Assembly: GCA_913019975.1 (NCBI GenBank)
Contig: CAJWBH010000020.1
Coordinates: forward strand, 1 to 64,000
Direction of reading: 5' to 3'
Length of the DNA: 64,000 nt
Source of the DNA: Thalassolituus maritimus
Lineage (GTDB): Bacteria; Pseudomonadota; Gammaproteobacteria; Pseudomonadales; Oceanobacteraceae
Shown: positions 1 to 9,072 of the stretch, one piece after another
Position numbering within the stretch: the first letter of the stretch is position 1
Layout of the letters: each line of letters starts with the position of its first letter
Program-made: the position numbers and the translations under genes
Notes under the pieces: model-generated
What the model was told of the DNA's origin: nothing
Seen by the model: only the letters and a program-made list of their open reading frames with translations
Database searches by the model: none

Positions 1-153
1 ATGTTGTGCAATCTCATCATGGCACAAGGGGGACGGGTCCATCTCATTTCCTACACGGAAGCAGGCTGGTTCCTTTCAGAGGTAGTTCTCTGTGGAGAGG
101 TTGTCGGGAAGAAGCTTCCCTCCTACATGGCTGAGGCTTTTGCCGTCACGTAA
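1..153 (+). CDS. Possible 3' end of an unknown gene, cut by the window edge
   Basis: Frame 1 is open from the first base to a TAA at 151-153 (51 codons) and is followed about 60 bases later by a rho-independent hairpin, as expected for the tail of a plus-strand gene converging on acnB. The visible peptide is mixed hydrophobic/polar and ends in AEAFAVT. I do not recognise a family. An open run of this length can arise by chance in roughly one case in ten, so this is weak; the upstream sequence would settle it. Confidence 0.3.
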   Translation: MLCNLIMAQGGRVHLISYTEAGWFLSEVVLCGEVVGKKLPSYMAEAFAVT

Positions 154-212
154 TGCTTGCTGCGTAGACTCCATATCGACTATTGGTAAGGCCAAAATTT
201 TCCAGACACAAA

Positions 213-245
213 AAAAACCGGCTCCTCTCACGAGTGCCGGTTTTT
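213..245. terminator. Bidirectional rho-independent terminator between the left-edge ORF and acnB
   Basis: AAAAACCGGC at 213-222 pairs with GCCGGTTTTT at 236-245 around a 13-base loop. The A-tract on one side and T-tract on the other make it usable from both strands. It lies about 70 bases beyond the acnB stop codon. Confidence 0.85.
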
Positions 246-312
246 ATTTGCTTAGCCCTCTGCCTCAACCTGAAGGTCAAGGCAGTGGGCTAATCGCCTC
301 AAAAACTGTTAA

Positions 313-3108
313 TTAAACAGCTTTCAGAGGGATCGCTGGGCGAGCCAGGTCTTTCGATGGTGGAGCGAAAGAAGTCAGGTTGATACCTTCAACCGCTGCT
401 TTGTACTCTTCCAGAGTCGGGAAGCGACCCAGGATAGTGCCCAGAACAACCATTGGGGTAGAGCCCAGCAGGGATTCACCTTTCTTCTCAGCGCTGTCTT
501 CTACAACACGGCCCTGGAACAGACGGGTAGAAGTTGCCAGTACGGTGTCACCTGGTTCTGCTTTTTCCTGGTTACCCATACACAGGTTACATCCAGGGCG
601 CTCCAGGTACAGCTGGTTTTCGTACTTGGTACGAGCCGCTTCTTTTGGATGCGCATCATCGAAGATGAAGCCAGCGTACTTAGCCAGAATGTCCCAATCG
701 CCTTCAGCTTTCAGCTCGTCAACGATGTTGTACGTTGGTGGCGCAACAACCAGTGGCGCTTTGAACGTGATAGGACCGTTCTTCTCCAGGTTACGCAGCA
801 TCGCAGCGATGATCTGCATGTCACCTTTGTGAACCATACAAGAACCAACGAAGCCCAGGTCAACCTGACGGCCATCGTAGTAAGAAGCCGGACGGATTAC
901 GTCGTGGGTGTAACGCTTAGATACGTCTTCGTTGTTTACGTCTGGGTCAGCAATCATTGGCTCGTCGATCGCGTCGAGGTCAACAACTACTTCTGCGTAG
1001 TACTTAGCGTTGTCGTCTGGAGCCAGAGCAGGTGCTTCGCCAGATTTAACTTCTTCGATACGCTTGTCAGCGAGGCCGATCAGCTTCTGCAGCATGCCAG
1101 CTTCGTTTTCCATACCTTTGTTGATCATGATCTGGATACGTGACTTAGCCAGTTCCAGAGATTGGATCAGAGTTTCATCGGTAGAAATACAGATAGAAGC
1201 TTTTGCCTTCATTTCTGCAGTCCAGTCGGTGAAAGTGAAGGCCTGGTCAGCCAGCAGAGTACCGATCTGTACTTCGATTACACGGCCCTGGAAGACGTTT
1301 TCGCCGCTGAACTGCTTCAGCATCTGCGCCTGAGTCGCGTGTACGATGTCACGGAAGTCCATGTGCGGCTTCATGTTGCCTTTGAAGGTAACTTTCACAG
1401 ACTCTGGGATTGGCATTGCTGCTTCACCAGTGGCCAGTGCTACCGCAACAGTACCGGAGTCAGCACCGAACGCTACACCTTTAGACATACGGGTGTGAGA
1501 GTCACCACCGATGATGATCGCACGATCGTCAACAGTAATGTCGTTCAGTACCTTGTGGATTACGTCGGTCATTGCAGGGTATACACCCTTAGGATCACGT
1601 GCAGTGATCACGCCGAACGCGTTCATGAACGCCATCAGCTTAGGCGTGTTGGCCTTAGCTTTGTTGTCCCATACAGAGGCAGTGTGACAGCCAGACTGGA
1701 ACGCACCATCAACGCTTGGAGAGATGGTAGAAGCAGCCATTGCTTCCAGTTCCTGAGTCGTCATAGGACCAGTAGTGTCCTGAGAACCTACGATGTTCAC
1801 TTTAACGCGAACGTCAGAACCAGCGTGCAGTGGAGTCTCAGAGTTAACACCAACCGCGTTACGGTTGAAGATCTTCTCAACAGCAGTCAGGCCCTGGCCT
1901 TCGTGAGAGATTTCTTTAGAGGCCGCGTAAACAGCTGGTGCTTCAACGCCCAGAGTTTCTGCAGCGAAAGTCTGCAGCTGCTTACCGAAGGTTACTGCGT
2001 AAGAACCGCCAGCTTTCATGAACTCGACTTTCTGTGGAGTGAAAGCGTCAGACACGTCAGACAGCTCGTTGCCTTCGCTGTCGAGCAGTTTCTTGGTCTT
2101 GGTGTTGATGGTCAGAACGGTACCGGTCTTAACAGAGTACACTTCTTCCAGTACTGCATCGCCGTTCTCGTCGCGAACAACGTTGCCGTTTTCGTCTTTC
2201 TTCTGTACCCAGTTTTTCAGGTCCAGACCAATACCACCGGTTACGCCGACAGTAGTCAGGAAGATAGGTGCGATACCGTTGGTACCAGCAACAACTGGAG
2301 CGATGTTGATGAATGGAACGTACGGGCTTGAAGGCTTACCAGCCCACAGTGCCACGTTGTTCACACCAGACATACGTGAAGAACCCACACCCATGGTGCC
2401 TTTTTCGGCGATCAGCATAACTTGCTTATCTGGGTTGGCTTCTTTCATCTTGGTGATTTCTTCCTGAGCTTCAGGAGAGATCATGCACTTACCGTGCAGT
2501 TCGCGGTCAGCACGTGAGTGAGACTGGTTGCCCGGAGACAGCAGGTCGGTAGAGATATCGCCCACTGCAGCAACGTAGGTGATCACTTTGATTTCTTCGT
2601 CGATGTCTGGCAGTTCGGTAAAGAATTCTGCTTTGCTGTAGCTTTCCAGCAGTTCTTTAGCGATGGCGTTGCCTTCTTTGTAGGCAGCAGCCAGGCGCTC
2701 GGTGTCTGCTTCGTACAGGAATACCTGAGTTTTCAGAACAGCTGCAGCCGCGTTTGCGATGTCAGCGTCGTCGCCCAGAGCCAGGTCCAGCAGAACCTTG
2801 ATAGACGGGCCGCCTTTCATGTGAGACAGCAGTTCGAAAGCGAACTCCTGGTTGATCTCTTCTACAGACGCCTGACCCAGAATGATTTCTTTCAGGAATT
2901 CAGCTTTAACGCCTGCCGCAGGAGTCGTACCCGGAAGTGTGTTGTAGATGAAGAAGTTCAATGAGTCTTTACGGTGCTCATTATTCACATCTTTGATCTG
3001 TTCGATGATTTCAGACAGCAGCTCCGCGCCATCGATCGGCTTAGGGTTCAACCCAAGCTCGTTCTTACGAACCTCAATTTCTTTCAGGTATTCTGAATAC
3101 AGACTCAT
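313..3108 (-). CDS. acnB: Aconitate hydratase B (long variant)
   Basis: Bifunctional aconitase/2-methylisocitrate dehydratase, interconverting citrate and isocitrate in the TCA cycle with a [4Fe-4S] cluster. At 931 residues it is longer than E. coli AcnB (865). The HEAT-like AcnB N-terminal domain comes first (LLSHMKGGPS), then the swivel domain and the catalytic domains with GGDSHTRMSKG. The cluster cysteines are visible in FVGSC and in GCNLCMGN near the C-terminus. The start is supported by AGGG about 6 bases upstream on the minus strand. Codon use is strongly biased, which suits a highly expressed enzyme and explains long antisense open frames. The N-terminal sequence looks closer to AcnB proteins of Bacteroidetes and some marine gammaproteobacteria than to the enterobacterial form, from memory of the family. 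Confidence 0.95.
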   Translation of the reverse strand: MSLYSEYLKEIEVRKNELGLNPKPIDGAELLSEIIEQIKDVNNEHRKDSLNFFIYNTLPGTTPAAGVKAEFLKEIILGQASVEEINQEFAFELLSHMKGGPSIKVLLDLALGDDADIANAAAAVLKTQVFLYEADTERLAAAYKEGNAIAKELLESYSKAEFFTELPDIDEEIKVITYVAAVGDISTDLLSPGNQSHSRADRELHGKCMISPEAQEEITKMKEANPDKQVMLIAEKGTMGVGSSRMSGVNNVALWAGKPSSPYVPFINIAPVVAGTNGIAPIFLTTVGVTGGIGLDLKNWVQKKDENGNVVRDENGDAVLEEVYSVKTGTVLTINTKTKKLLDSEGNELSDVSDAFTPQKVEFMKAGGSYAVTFGKQLQTFAAETLGVEAPAVYAASKEISHEGQGLTAVEKIFNRNAVGVNSETPLHAGSDVRVKVNIVGSQDTTGPMTTQELEAMAASTISPSVDGAFQSGCHTASVWDNKAKANTPKLMAFMNAFGVITARDPKGVYPAMTDVIHKVLNDITVDDRAIIIGGDSHTRMSKGVAFGADSGTVAVALATGEAAMPIPESVKVTFKGNMKPHMDFRDIVHATQAQMLKQFSGENVFQGRVIEVQIGTLLADQAFTFTDWTAEMKAKASICISTDETLIQSLELAKSRIQIMINKGMENEAGMLQKLIGLADKRIEEVKSGEAPALAPDDNAKYYAEVVVDLDAIDEPMIADPDVNNEDVSKRYTHDVIRPASYYDGRQVDLGFVGSCMVHKGDMQIIAAMLRNLEKNGPITFKAPLVVAPPTYNIVDELKAEGDWDILAKYAGFIFDDAHPKEAARTKYENQLYLERPGCNLCMGNQEKAEPGDTVLATSTRLFQGRVVEDSAEKKGESLLGSTPMVVLGTILGRFPTLEEYKAAVEGINLTSFAPPSKDLARPAIPLKAV

Positions 3109-3274
3109 TTGCGACCCTCTCTCAAAGCCTTGTTAACAACTTCATTGCACTTTAGTTAACTTGCGTCCTACGATGGCAGCAAGCCCACGCCCATGCAGTT
3201 ATGTCTGGTGAGCAGTGCTACATAGCTACAAAAGTCACTATGTATTTGCGTCACCCTCTTTTTAGTAGTGCGGG

Positions 3275-3280
3275 AGTATA
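3275..3280 (-). promoter_or_regulatory. acnB: Possible -10 element for acnB
   Basis: On the minus strand the hexamer is TATACT followed by CCCGC, about 167 bases before the acnB start codon. No convincing -35 hexamer lies 16-18 bases further upstream, so it is tentative. A very similar TATACTCCCG context occurs before glcB at 37023. Confidence 0.25.
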
Positions 3281-3328
3281 CCGGAAATTTAGGCTCAGAC
3301 GTATTTGTACCCCTGATGTGCATTATTC

Positions 3329-3478
3329 ATGGTGTTTATGATGGAGGTCTCTAATATTTTTTCAATTTATCAGATCGTCGACAGTTTCCTGTGGCGTCCG
3401 GCCTGGTGGATTCTGAATTCTGTCGTCCTGCACTTTGGCACAATTGGCCTGCTCCGGACCGGTAAGCAACGCGTATAG
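3329..3478 (+). CDS. Possible small membrane protein (49 codons)
   Basis: This open frame lies in the 426-base gap between acnB and the molybdopterin oxidoreductase. It has in-frame ATGs at 3329, 3338 and 3341 and ends with TAG at 3476-3478, 56 bases before the next gene. The peptide has a hydrophobic, Trp-rich centre (FLWRPAWWILNSVVLHFG) followed by a basic tail (RTGKQRV), the look of a single-span small membrane protein. No good ribosome binding site precedes any of the ATGs; a GGAGG at 3343-3347 lies inside the frame and could serve a later non-ATG start. Function unknown. Confidence 0.25.
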   Translation: MVFMMEVSNIFSIYQIVDSFLWRPAWWILNSVVLHFGTIGLLRTGKQRV

Positions 3479-3534
3479 TCAATCAGAACAATAAGCCCGG
3501 TCTCATCCGGCGATCAGCAGCCAGGAAAAAAGTA

Positions 3535-5661
3535 ATGACTATTCAGACGCATAAACGCACCTGCAGCCTGTGTGAGGCGACCTGTGGCATTGAAGTCAGG
3601 CATGAAGATGGCCAGATTCTTTCGATTAAAGGCGATAAGGATGACCCGTTCAGTAAGGGTTACATCTGCCCCAAAGCCACGGCGCTGCAAGACCTTCATG
3701 AAGACCCTGACCGTCTGCGCCTGCCTATGATCCGCAGGGGCGATGAGTGGCATGAAGTTAGCTGGAATGAGGCTCTGGATCATACCGCCAGCGAGCTTAT
3801 GCGTATCCGCGATCAGCACGGTCGCGATGCGGTGGCATCGTATCTTGGCAACCCCAATGTTCACAATTACGGCAATCTGCTATTTGGCCCGATGCTGCTT
3901 AAGGCGATTGGCTCAAAGAACAAGTTCTCGGCAACGTCTGTGGATCAGCTGCCGCATCACATGGCGAGCCTGCAGATGCTGGGGCATCAATTGCTGCAGC
4001 CTGTTGCTGATATTGACCGTACGGATTTTCTGATCATCATCGGCGGCAACCCTCTGGCATCCAATGGCAGCATGATGACTGTGCCGGATTTCCGTGGTCG
4101 GATTAAAGGGATTCAGGCGCGCGGAGGTCGTGTTCTGGTGATTGATCCGCGGGCAACTGAAACTGCCAGAGTTGCTAATGAGCACTGGTTTATCCGTCCT
4201 GGTCAGGACATTCAGCTGCTGCTGGCTGTGCTCCACGTCTGGGTGCATGAACTGTCTGCTCAGTTACCGGCATTGCCGGACTACGTTGCTCCCGCCAATC
4301 TTAGCGTCATCTGTGCGGGTATGACGCCTGAACACGCCGCCGACCGAACGGGTATCAGTGCTGAAGCTATCCGCCAACTGGCTGGTGACTGGCTGGGCGC
4401 GAAGTCGGCCAGCTGTTATGGCCGAATGGGGGTATCAGTTCAGCAGTACGGCGGGCTGTGTCAGTGGTTGATCATGGTGTTGAACATCGTAAGTGGTAAT
4501 TTCGACCGGGAAGGCGGCTTGATGCTGTCTCATCCTGCGGTGGATCTGCCAGCCATTCTGGCTGCACGCGGCAGCCGCGGAAATTTCAATCGCTACCAGA
4601 GCCGCGTTCGTGGTCTGCCTGAATTTGGGGGAGAGCTACCGGTATCTGTGCTTGCCGAAGAGATTCTGACGTCCGGCGAAGGGCAGGTGAAGGCGTTAGT
4701 CACGATGGCGGGGAATCCGGTTGTCTCGACGCCCAACAGTACTCAGTTGGTGACGGCGCTGGATTCGTTGGAGTTTATGGTGTCGATTGATTATTACCTC
4801 AATGAGACGACCCGCCATGCACACGTGATTTTGCCGCCTTGCGGACCGCTGGAGCGTGACCATTACGATCTGATCTTTAACAGTTTCGCCGTCCGTAACG
4901 TCGCGAAATACGCGCCAGCTTTATTCCCACCGGACAAAGGTGCGAAGGAAGACTGGCAGATTATTCACGGTCTGTTGAAGCGAATGGGCCGTGGTAGCCT
5001 GAAAACCCGTCTCCAGGGCCGTCTCGTACTGGGCATCATGGGCTGGATGAAGCCGTCCGGTATTCTGAATGCGATGCTCAAACGCGGCCCCTATAAACTG
5101 ACATTGAAACAGCTGAAAGCCGCATCGTCAGGTATGGATCTTGGGCCGTTGCGACCATGCATGCCGGAACGATTGTTTACCCGGGATAGAAAGCTACATC
5201 TTGCGCCTGATCTGTATCTGGAGGAACTCGAGAGGGTGCGTCCACAGTTGTTGGCCAAGAACGTCGAGGATCTTGTGCTGATTGGACGCCGTCATGTGCG
5301 CAGCAATAATAGCTGGCTACATAACAGCCGCCGCCTGATTAAAGGGCCGAGACGTGATCGCCTGATGATTCATCCTGAGGATGCGGAGCGTTTCGGTATT
5401 GCCGAAGGCGGGACTGTGGAAATCAGTTCACGGGTCGGAAAGCTGGTGACCGAAGCTGAGATTACTGAGGAAGTGATGCCCGGCGTGGTGAGCTTGCCGC
5501 ATGGTTGGGGCCACAACGTCGACGGTGTGCGTCTGGAGACCGCACGAGAGGCTGGCGGGGTGAATACCAACGTGCTCACCGATGATGCGCGCCTCGATGG
5601 ACTGACCGGAAATGCAGCGCTGAACGGAGTGCCGGTATCGGTGGCTGCCGTTAGTCGATGA
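3535..5661 (+). CDS. Molybdopterin (bis-MGD) oxidoreductase, formate dehydrogenase/nitrate reductase superfamily
   Basis: 708-residue soluble oxidoreductase. It opens with a Mo-bisPGD iron-sulfur domain whose four cysteines are C10, C13, C17 and C45. Molybdopterin oxidoreductase domains follow, with the C-terminal dinucleotide-binding domain at about 590-700 (RRHVRSNNSWLHNS, LPHGWGHN). No Tat signal is visible, so it is probably cytoplasmic. Around residues 131-142 (FSATSVDQLPHH), where formate dehydrogenases carry the Mo-ligating Cys or Sec, there is no cysteine; Asp137 or Ser135 falls there. Substrate is unknown. No electron-transfer subunit is adjacent, and pdxB follows after 81 bases. AGGA about 9 bases upstream supports the start. 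Confidence 0.85.
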   Translation: MTIQTHKRTCSLCEATCGIEVRHEDGQILSIKGDKDDPFSKGYICPKATALQDLHEDPDRLRLPMIRRGDEWHEVSWNEALDHTASELMRIRDQHGRDAVASYLGNPNVHNYGNLLFGPMLLKAIGSKNKFSATSVDQLPHHMASLQMLGHQLLQPVADIDRTDFLIIIGGNPLASNGSMMTVPDFRGRIKGIQARGGRVLVIDPRATETARVANEHWFIRPGQDIQLLLAVLHVWVHELSAQLPALPDYVAPANLSVICAGMTPEHAADRTGISAEAIRQLAGDWLGAKSASCYGRMGVSVQQYGGLCQWLIMVLNIVSGNFDREGGLMLSHPAVDLPAILAARGSRGNFNRYQSRVRGLPEFGGELPVSVLAEEILTSGEGQVKALVTMAGNPVVSTPNSTQLVTALDSLEFMVSIDYYLNETTRHAHVILPPCGPLERDHYDLIFNSFAVRNVAKYAPALFPPDKGAKEDWQIIHGLLKRMGRGSLKTRLQGRLVLGIMGWMKPSGILNAMLKRGPYKLTLKQLKAASSGMDLGPLRPCMPERLFTRDRKLHLAPDLYLEELERVRPQLLAKNVEDLVLIGRRHVRSNNSWLHNSRRLIKGPRRDRLMIHPEDAERFGIAEGGTVEISSRVGKLVTEAEITEEVMPGVVSLPHGWGHNVDGVRLETAREAGGVNTNVLTDDARLDGLTGNAALNGVPVSVAAVSR

Positions 5662-5742
5662 CGCTGAACTCTTGCTAGTCGTTGTCATTGTGGCAGTCAG
5701 TTGCCACAATGGATCGATCATACAAAACAGGAAGAAAGCACT

Positions 5743-6885
5743 GTGCACATCGTCGCGGACGAAAACATCCCGTTAATTGAGCAATTTTTTGGCGATTTTG
5801 GCGACATCACTCGTGTCGCTGGCAGGACCATGACGCAAGAAGATGTAGCGAATGCCGACATCCTACTTGTCCGCTCTGTAACTCAGGTTAACCGGGAGCT
5901 GCTTGACGGTTCTTCCGTAAAATTTGTTGGCACGGCGACCATTGGTACTGATCACATTGATCTTGAGTACCTGAAAGACGCCGGGATTGGGTTTGCAAGT
6001 GCACCAGGATGTAACGCTCAGGCCGTAGTTGACTATGTTCTCAGTGCTTTGAGCGTTGTGGTGGATAGTCGCGGAATTGATTTTCGTGACCTGAGTGTCG
6101 GCATTGTCGGTGTAGGTAATGTCGGCTTGCTTCTGCGCCAGCGTCTGGAGCAAATGGGGCTGACGGTTCTTGCCTGTGATCCTTTCAAAGAAGAAGAGGA
6201 CGTCGGTGAGCTGACGACGCTCGATAAAGTCCTTGGTTGTGATGTTGTCAGTCTGCATACACCGATGGAGAAGGGCGGTGACCATCCGACCTGGCACCTT
6301 ATTGGTGATGCTCAGTTGCAGCAGATGATGACAGATGCCTGTCTGATTAACGCTTGTCGCGGGGCCGTTGTCGATAACGATGCCTTGCTGAAGCATCTTC
6401 ACGATAACCCGGATTTCGTTGCTGTGCTGGATGTCTGGGAAGGCGAGCCAGAGCTGAACCGCGAATTGCTGGATTTCTGTGCGTTGGCGACACCGCATAT
6501 CGCTGGATATTCTCTCGACGGCAAGATGCGTGGTACGGAATTGGTGTATCAGGGTGCCTGCGAATTCTTTGGGCTACCTGAACGTCTGAAATTGGGGCAG
6601 TTTTTACCGGAGCCTGGTATTCGACGCGTCGACTTTTCTGCCGAAGTACCCGTGCATCAGGCGCTGCGTACTGCCATCCGGGCATCGTATGAAATTCGGG
6701 TTGATGACGGCGTCATGCGCTCAGTCATACGACACAGCCAGAATCTGCGTGAGTCGTTTGATCGCATGAGAAAGGATTACCCGCTGCGCCGCGATACCAT
6801 CAATCTTAAGGTTGGGGTTCCTGCACGCGCTCACGATCTGCAGGATGCGCTTGAAGCCGCGGGCTTCGATGTCCGTTCACGCTAA
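5743..6885 (+). CDS. pdxB: Erythronate-4-phosphate dehydrogenase
   Basis: NAD-dependent 2-hydroxyacid dehydrogenase of the DXP-dependent pyridoxal phosphate pathway, oxidising 4-phosphoerythronate. The 380-residue length is typical. The N-terminus matches PdxB (VADENIP), the Rossmann motif is GIVGVGNVG, and catalytic-region motifs NACRGAVVDN, VLDVWEGEPE and TPHIAGYS are all present, followed by the PdxB dimerisation domain. An ATG at 5701 is in frame, but the GTG at 5743 is preferred because AGGAA lies at the right distance and the protein then begins exactly where family members do. PLP made by this pathway is the cofactor of the nearby alaA product; the link is only contextual. Confidence 0.95.
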   Translation: MHIVADENIPLIEQFFGDFGDITRVAGRTMTQEDVANADILLVRSVTQVNRELLDGSSVKFVGTATIGTDHIDLEYLKDAGIGFASAPGCNAQAVVDYVLSALSVVVDSRGIDFRDLSVGIVGVGNVGLLLRQRLEQMGLTVLACDPFKEEEDVGELTTLDKVLGCDVVSLHTPMEKGGDHPTWHLIGDAQLQQMMTDACLINACRGAVVDNDALLKHLHDNPDFVAVLDVWEGEPELNRELLDFCALATPHIAGYSLDGKMRGTELVYQGACEFFGLPERLKLGQFLPEPGIRRVDFSAEVPVHQALRTAIRASYEIRVDDGVMRSVIRHSQNLRESFDRMRKDYPLRRDTINLKVGVPARAHDLQDALEAAGFDVRSR

Positions 6886-6912
6886 GGCTGAGTAAACCGG
6901 CCTGTGCTGGGG

Positions 6913-7302
6913 TTATGCTTCGAGAAACTCTTCCCGAAGCAGTCTCCGTATTAATTCAGAATCACTTTCCTGAACGGCACTGTGGAGGCGACGGAACAAT
7001 GGTTCGTCGCTTTCGTCTGGCTGACGCAGCAGTCGGGTGAATGCTTTGCTGCTCAGTACGAAGTCATCGACAGATTCCTGCCGGTCTACAATCCCGAAGC
7101 GAACATACTCTTCATCGCGAAGCCACTGAATGGCGCCCAGTGCTGCTAAGTGGCGAGGGGAGTGTAGGCCGAACTCGTCCATGTCATCTGGCCCGCAGAT
7201 ATCTTCGACGAAGAGGGTTCTTGGGGCAGGAAATTGCTGCAACCCTGTGAGCAGGGTGACAGCAACATCCCGGAAGAAATCATCGATATGAACGTCGAGC
7301 AT
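6913..7302 (-). CDS. Conserved-looking hypothetical protein
   Basis: 129-residue acidic, soluble protein with no signal peptide or membrane segment. The centre (HLAALGAIQWLRDEEYVRFG) reads like the recognition part of a winged-helix fold, followed by a helical C-terminus (LIRRLLREEFLEA). I do not recognise the family. It lies 23 bases downstream of alaA on the same strand and is probably co-transcribed with it; it converges on pdxB. A regulatory or adaptor role would be a guess. Confidence 0.7.
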   Translation of the reverse strand: MLDVHIDDFFRDVAVTLLTGLQQFPAPRTLFVEDICGPDDMDEFGLHSPRHLAALGAIQWLRDEEYVRFGIVDRQESVDDFVLSSKAFTRLLRQPDESDEPLFRRLHSAVQESDSELIRRLLREEFLEA

Positions 7303-7325
7303 TGGCGTACTGGCCTTTGGTCGTA

Positions 7326-8540
7326 TCAGAGCTGCCGATAGCTCTCGAAGAATTGCTTCATACGCTGCATCGCCGCGGTCAGGTCTTCTGGCCTTGGCAG
7401 GAATACCACGCGGAAGTGATCCGGATCTGGCCAGTTGAAGGCCGTACCATGCACGAGCAGAATTTTCTGCTGCTCAAGTAAATCCAGAACCATGCGTTCA
7501 TCGTTGCGTATGTTGAACTTCTTGGTGTCGACCTTCGGGAAGCAGTACAGGGCGCCTTTGGGTTTAACACAACTCACGCCGGGAATGTCATTCAGCATTT
7601 CGTAGGCAATATCGCGCTGCTGAACAATACGGCCGTCGCCATTGACCAGATCAAAAATACTCTGATAGCCACCCAGTGCGGTCTGAATAGCATGCATGGA
7701 AGGCACGTTGGCGCAGAGTCTCATCGTCGCCAGCATCTCAAGGCCCTGAATATAATCCCGCGCCTTGTGCTTGGCCCCGCTGATGATCATCCAGCCAGAG
7801 CGGAAGCCTGCCAGACGGTAGTTCTTAGACAAACCATTGAAAGTAATAATCAGCAGATCATCAGCAAGTGATGCGGTTGAGGTGTGGGTGACACCGTCAA
7901 ACAGAATCTTGTCGTAGATCTCATCCGAGAAAACAATCAGGTTGTTTTCGCGGGCGATCTGCAGCATGCCTTCCAGAATTTCATCCGGGTAGACAGCCCC
8001 CGTCGGGTTATTCGGGTTAATAATCACCATTGCGCGGGTGCGGTCGGTTACCTTATTGCGAATATCGTCGAGGTCTGGGTACCAGTCGGATTGTTCATCG
8101 CAGAGGTAATGAACGGCTTTGCCGCCTGCCAGGCTGACCGCGCCCGTCCAGAGTGGGTAGTCGGGTGCAGGCACCAGAACCTCGTCGCCATTGTTCAGCA
8201 GGCCCTGCATGCACATGACGATCAGTTCACTGACGCCATTGCCGATGATGATGTCTTCAAGCCCGACATTAGGAATCTTTTTCTGCTGGGTGTACTGCAT
8301 GATGGCTTTTCGCGCCGAGAAAAGCCCTTTGGAGTCGCAATAACCTTCAGAATCTGGCAAGTTGTAGATGACGTCCTGGATAATTTCCTCAGGCGCATCC
8401 AGCCCGAACGGTTTCGGGTTGCCGATGTTCAGCTTCAGAATTCGATGGCCTTCTTCTTCCATACGCTTGGCGGCATCCAGCACTGGTCCGCGTATGTCGT
8501 AGAACACGTTTGCCAGTTTGTTGGATTTGAGGATTTCCAT
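7326..8540 (-). CDS. alaA: Glutamate-pyruvate aminotransferase AlaA
   Basis: PLP-dependent class I/II aminotransferase that makes alanine from pyruvate and glutamate. At 404 residues it has the AlaA (YfbQ) length. Landmarks are the N-terminal LKLNIGNPKPFG, the substrate-site INPNNPTGAVYP, the cofactor-binding VFSDEIYDKI and the Schiff-base lysine in NGLSKNYRLAGFRSGW. The divergent neighbour is msrB, followed by a glutathione peroxidase, the same trio order I recall in Pseudomonas aeruginosa (PA2828-PA2826). Confidence 0.93.
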   Translation of the reverse strand: MEILKSNKLANVFYDIRGPVLDAAKRMEEEGHRILKLNIGNPKPFGLDAPEEIIQDVIYNLPDSEGYCDSKGLFSARKAIMQYTQQKKIPNVGLEDIIIGNGVSELIVMCMQGLLNNGDEVLVPAPDYPLWTGAVSLAGGKAVHYLCDEQSDWYPDLDDIRNKVTDRTRAMVIINPNNPTGAVYPDEILEGMLQIARENNLIVFSDEIYDKILFDGVTHTSTASLADDLLIITFNGLSKNYRLAGFRSGWMIISGAKHKARDYIQGLEMLATMRLCANVPSMHAIQTALGGYQSIFDLVNGDGRIVQQRDIAYEMLNDIPGVSCVKPKGALYCFPKVDTKKFNIRNDERMVLDLLEQQKILLVHGTAFNWPDPDHFRVVFLPRPEDLTAAMQRMKQFFESYRQL

Positions 8541-8622
8541 GGAACTTTGCCGCCTGTATCGGAACTGAATTTAAGTGATTAATCATACTCTTACGATGCT
8601 CTATCGGAAAGTGGTTCAAAGA

Positions 8623-9027
8623 ATGAAAAAAATTAGCAAGAGTGAAGACGAGTGGCGTCAGCAGTTAAGTGCCGAGTCATACCGGGTTACCCGGGAAGCA
8701 GGAACAGAAAGGCCGTTTACTGGCCAGTATTACAATTTTTCGGAAGAGGGTACCTACAAGTGCGTGTGTTGTGGTGAGCCGCTCTTTCTGTCGCAGGATA
8801 AGTTTGATTCAGGCTGTGGCTGGCCAAGTTTCAGCCTGCCAGCAGATGAAGAGAACATAGAAGAGCGCAGCGACACGAGCCACTTCATGGTAAGAACTGA
8901 GGTTGTCTGCAAACATTGTGATGCGCACCTCGGCCACGTATTTACCGATGGCCCGGCACCGACGGGTCTGCGTTATTGCATTAATTCTGCCGCGCTGACG
9001 TTTGAGGCGAAAGACGACAACGGCTGA
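8623..9027 (+). CDS. msrB: Peptide methionine-R-sulfoxide reductase
   Basis: Repairs oxidised methionine (R epimer) in proteins using thioredoxin. 134 residues from the ATG at 8623 ([11 protein letters not shown]), which begins where MsrB proteins normally do; an in-frame ATG at 8575 would overlap the alaA promoter region. Structural zinc is bound by two CxxC pairs (C47/C50 in KCVCCGEP and the pair in VVCKHCDAH). The SGCGWPSF motif and the catalytic cysteine in RYCINSAAL are intact. It forms an oxidative-damage pair with the peroxidase gene downstream. Confidence 0.93.
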   Translation: MKKISKSEDEWRQQLSAESYRVTREAGTERPFTGQYYNFSEEGTYKCVCCGEPLFLSQDKFDSGCGWPSFSLPADEENIEERSDTSHFMVRTEVVCKHCDAHLGHVFTDGPAPTGLRYCINSAALTFEAKDDNG

Positions 9028-9035
9028 TGATCACT

Positions 9036-9072
9036 TAATGGTCTTCTTCTAGTGTAATGGTCTTTTACTAGT
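9036..9072 (+). repeat. Short imperfect direct repeat (2 x 18 bases)
   Basis: The sequence TAATGGTCTTCTTCTAGT at 9036-9053 is repeated as TAATGGTCTTTTACTAGT at 9055-9072, one base apart and 15 of 18 identical. It lies between msrB and the peroxidase gene. It could be a slippage duplication or a paired regulator site; nothing distinguishes these. Confidence 0.5.

Noticed and set aside
1162-2331. 389-codon plus-strand open frame opposite acnB
   Set aside because: It lies wholly antisense to a clearly coding, strongly codon-biased gene; the peptide has no domain logic and several overlapping antisense frames of the same kind occur along acnB.
5863-6498. 211-codon minus-strand frame opposite pdxB
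   Set aside because: Shadow of pdxB; no ribosome binding site and no recognisable protein features.
7884-8582. 232-codon plus-strand frame opposite alaA
   Set aside because: Antisense to alaA over its full length; composition follows the alaA codon pattern.
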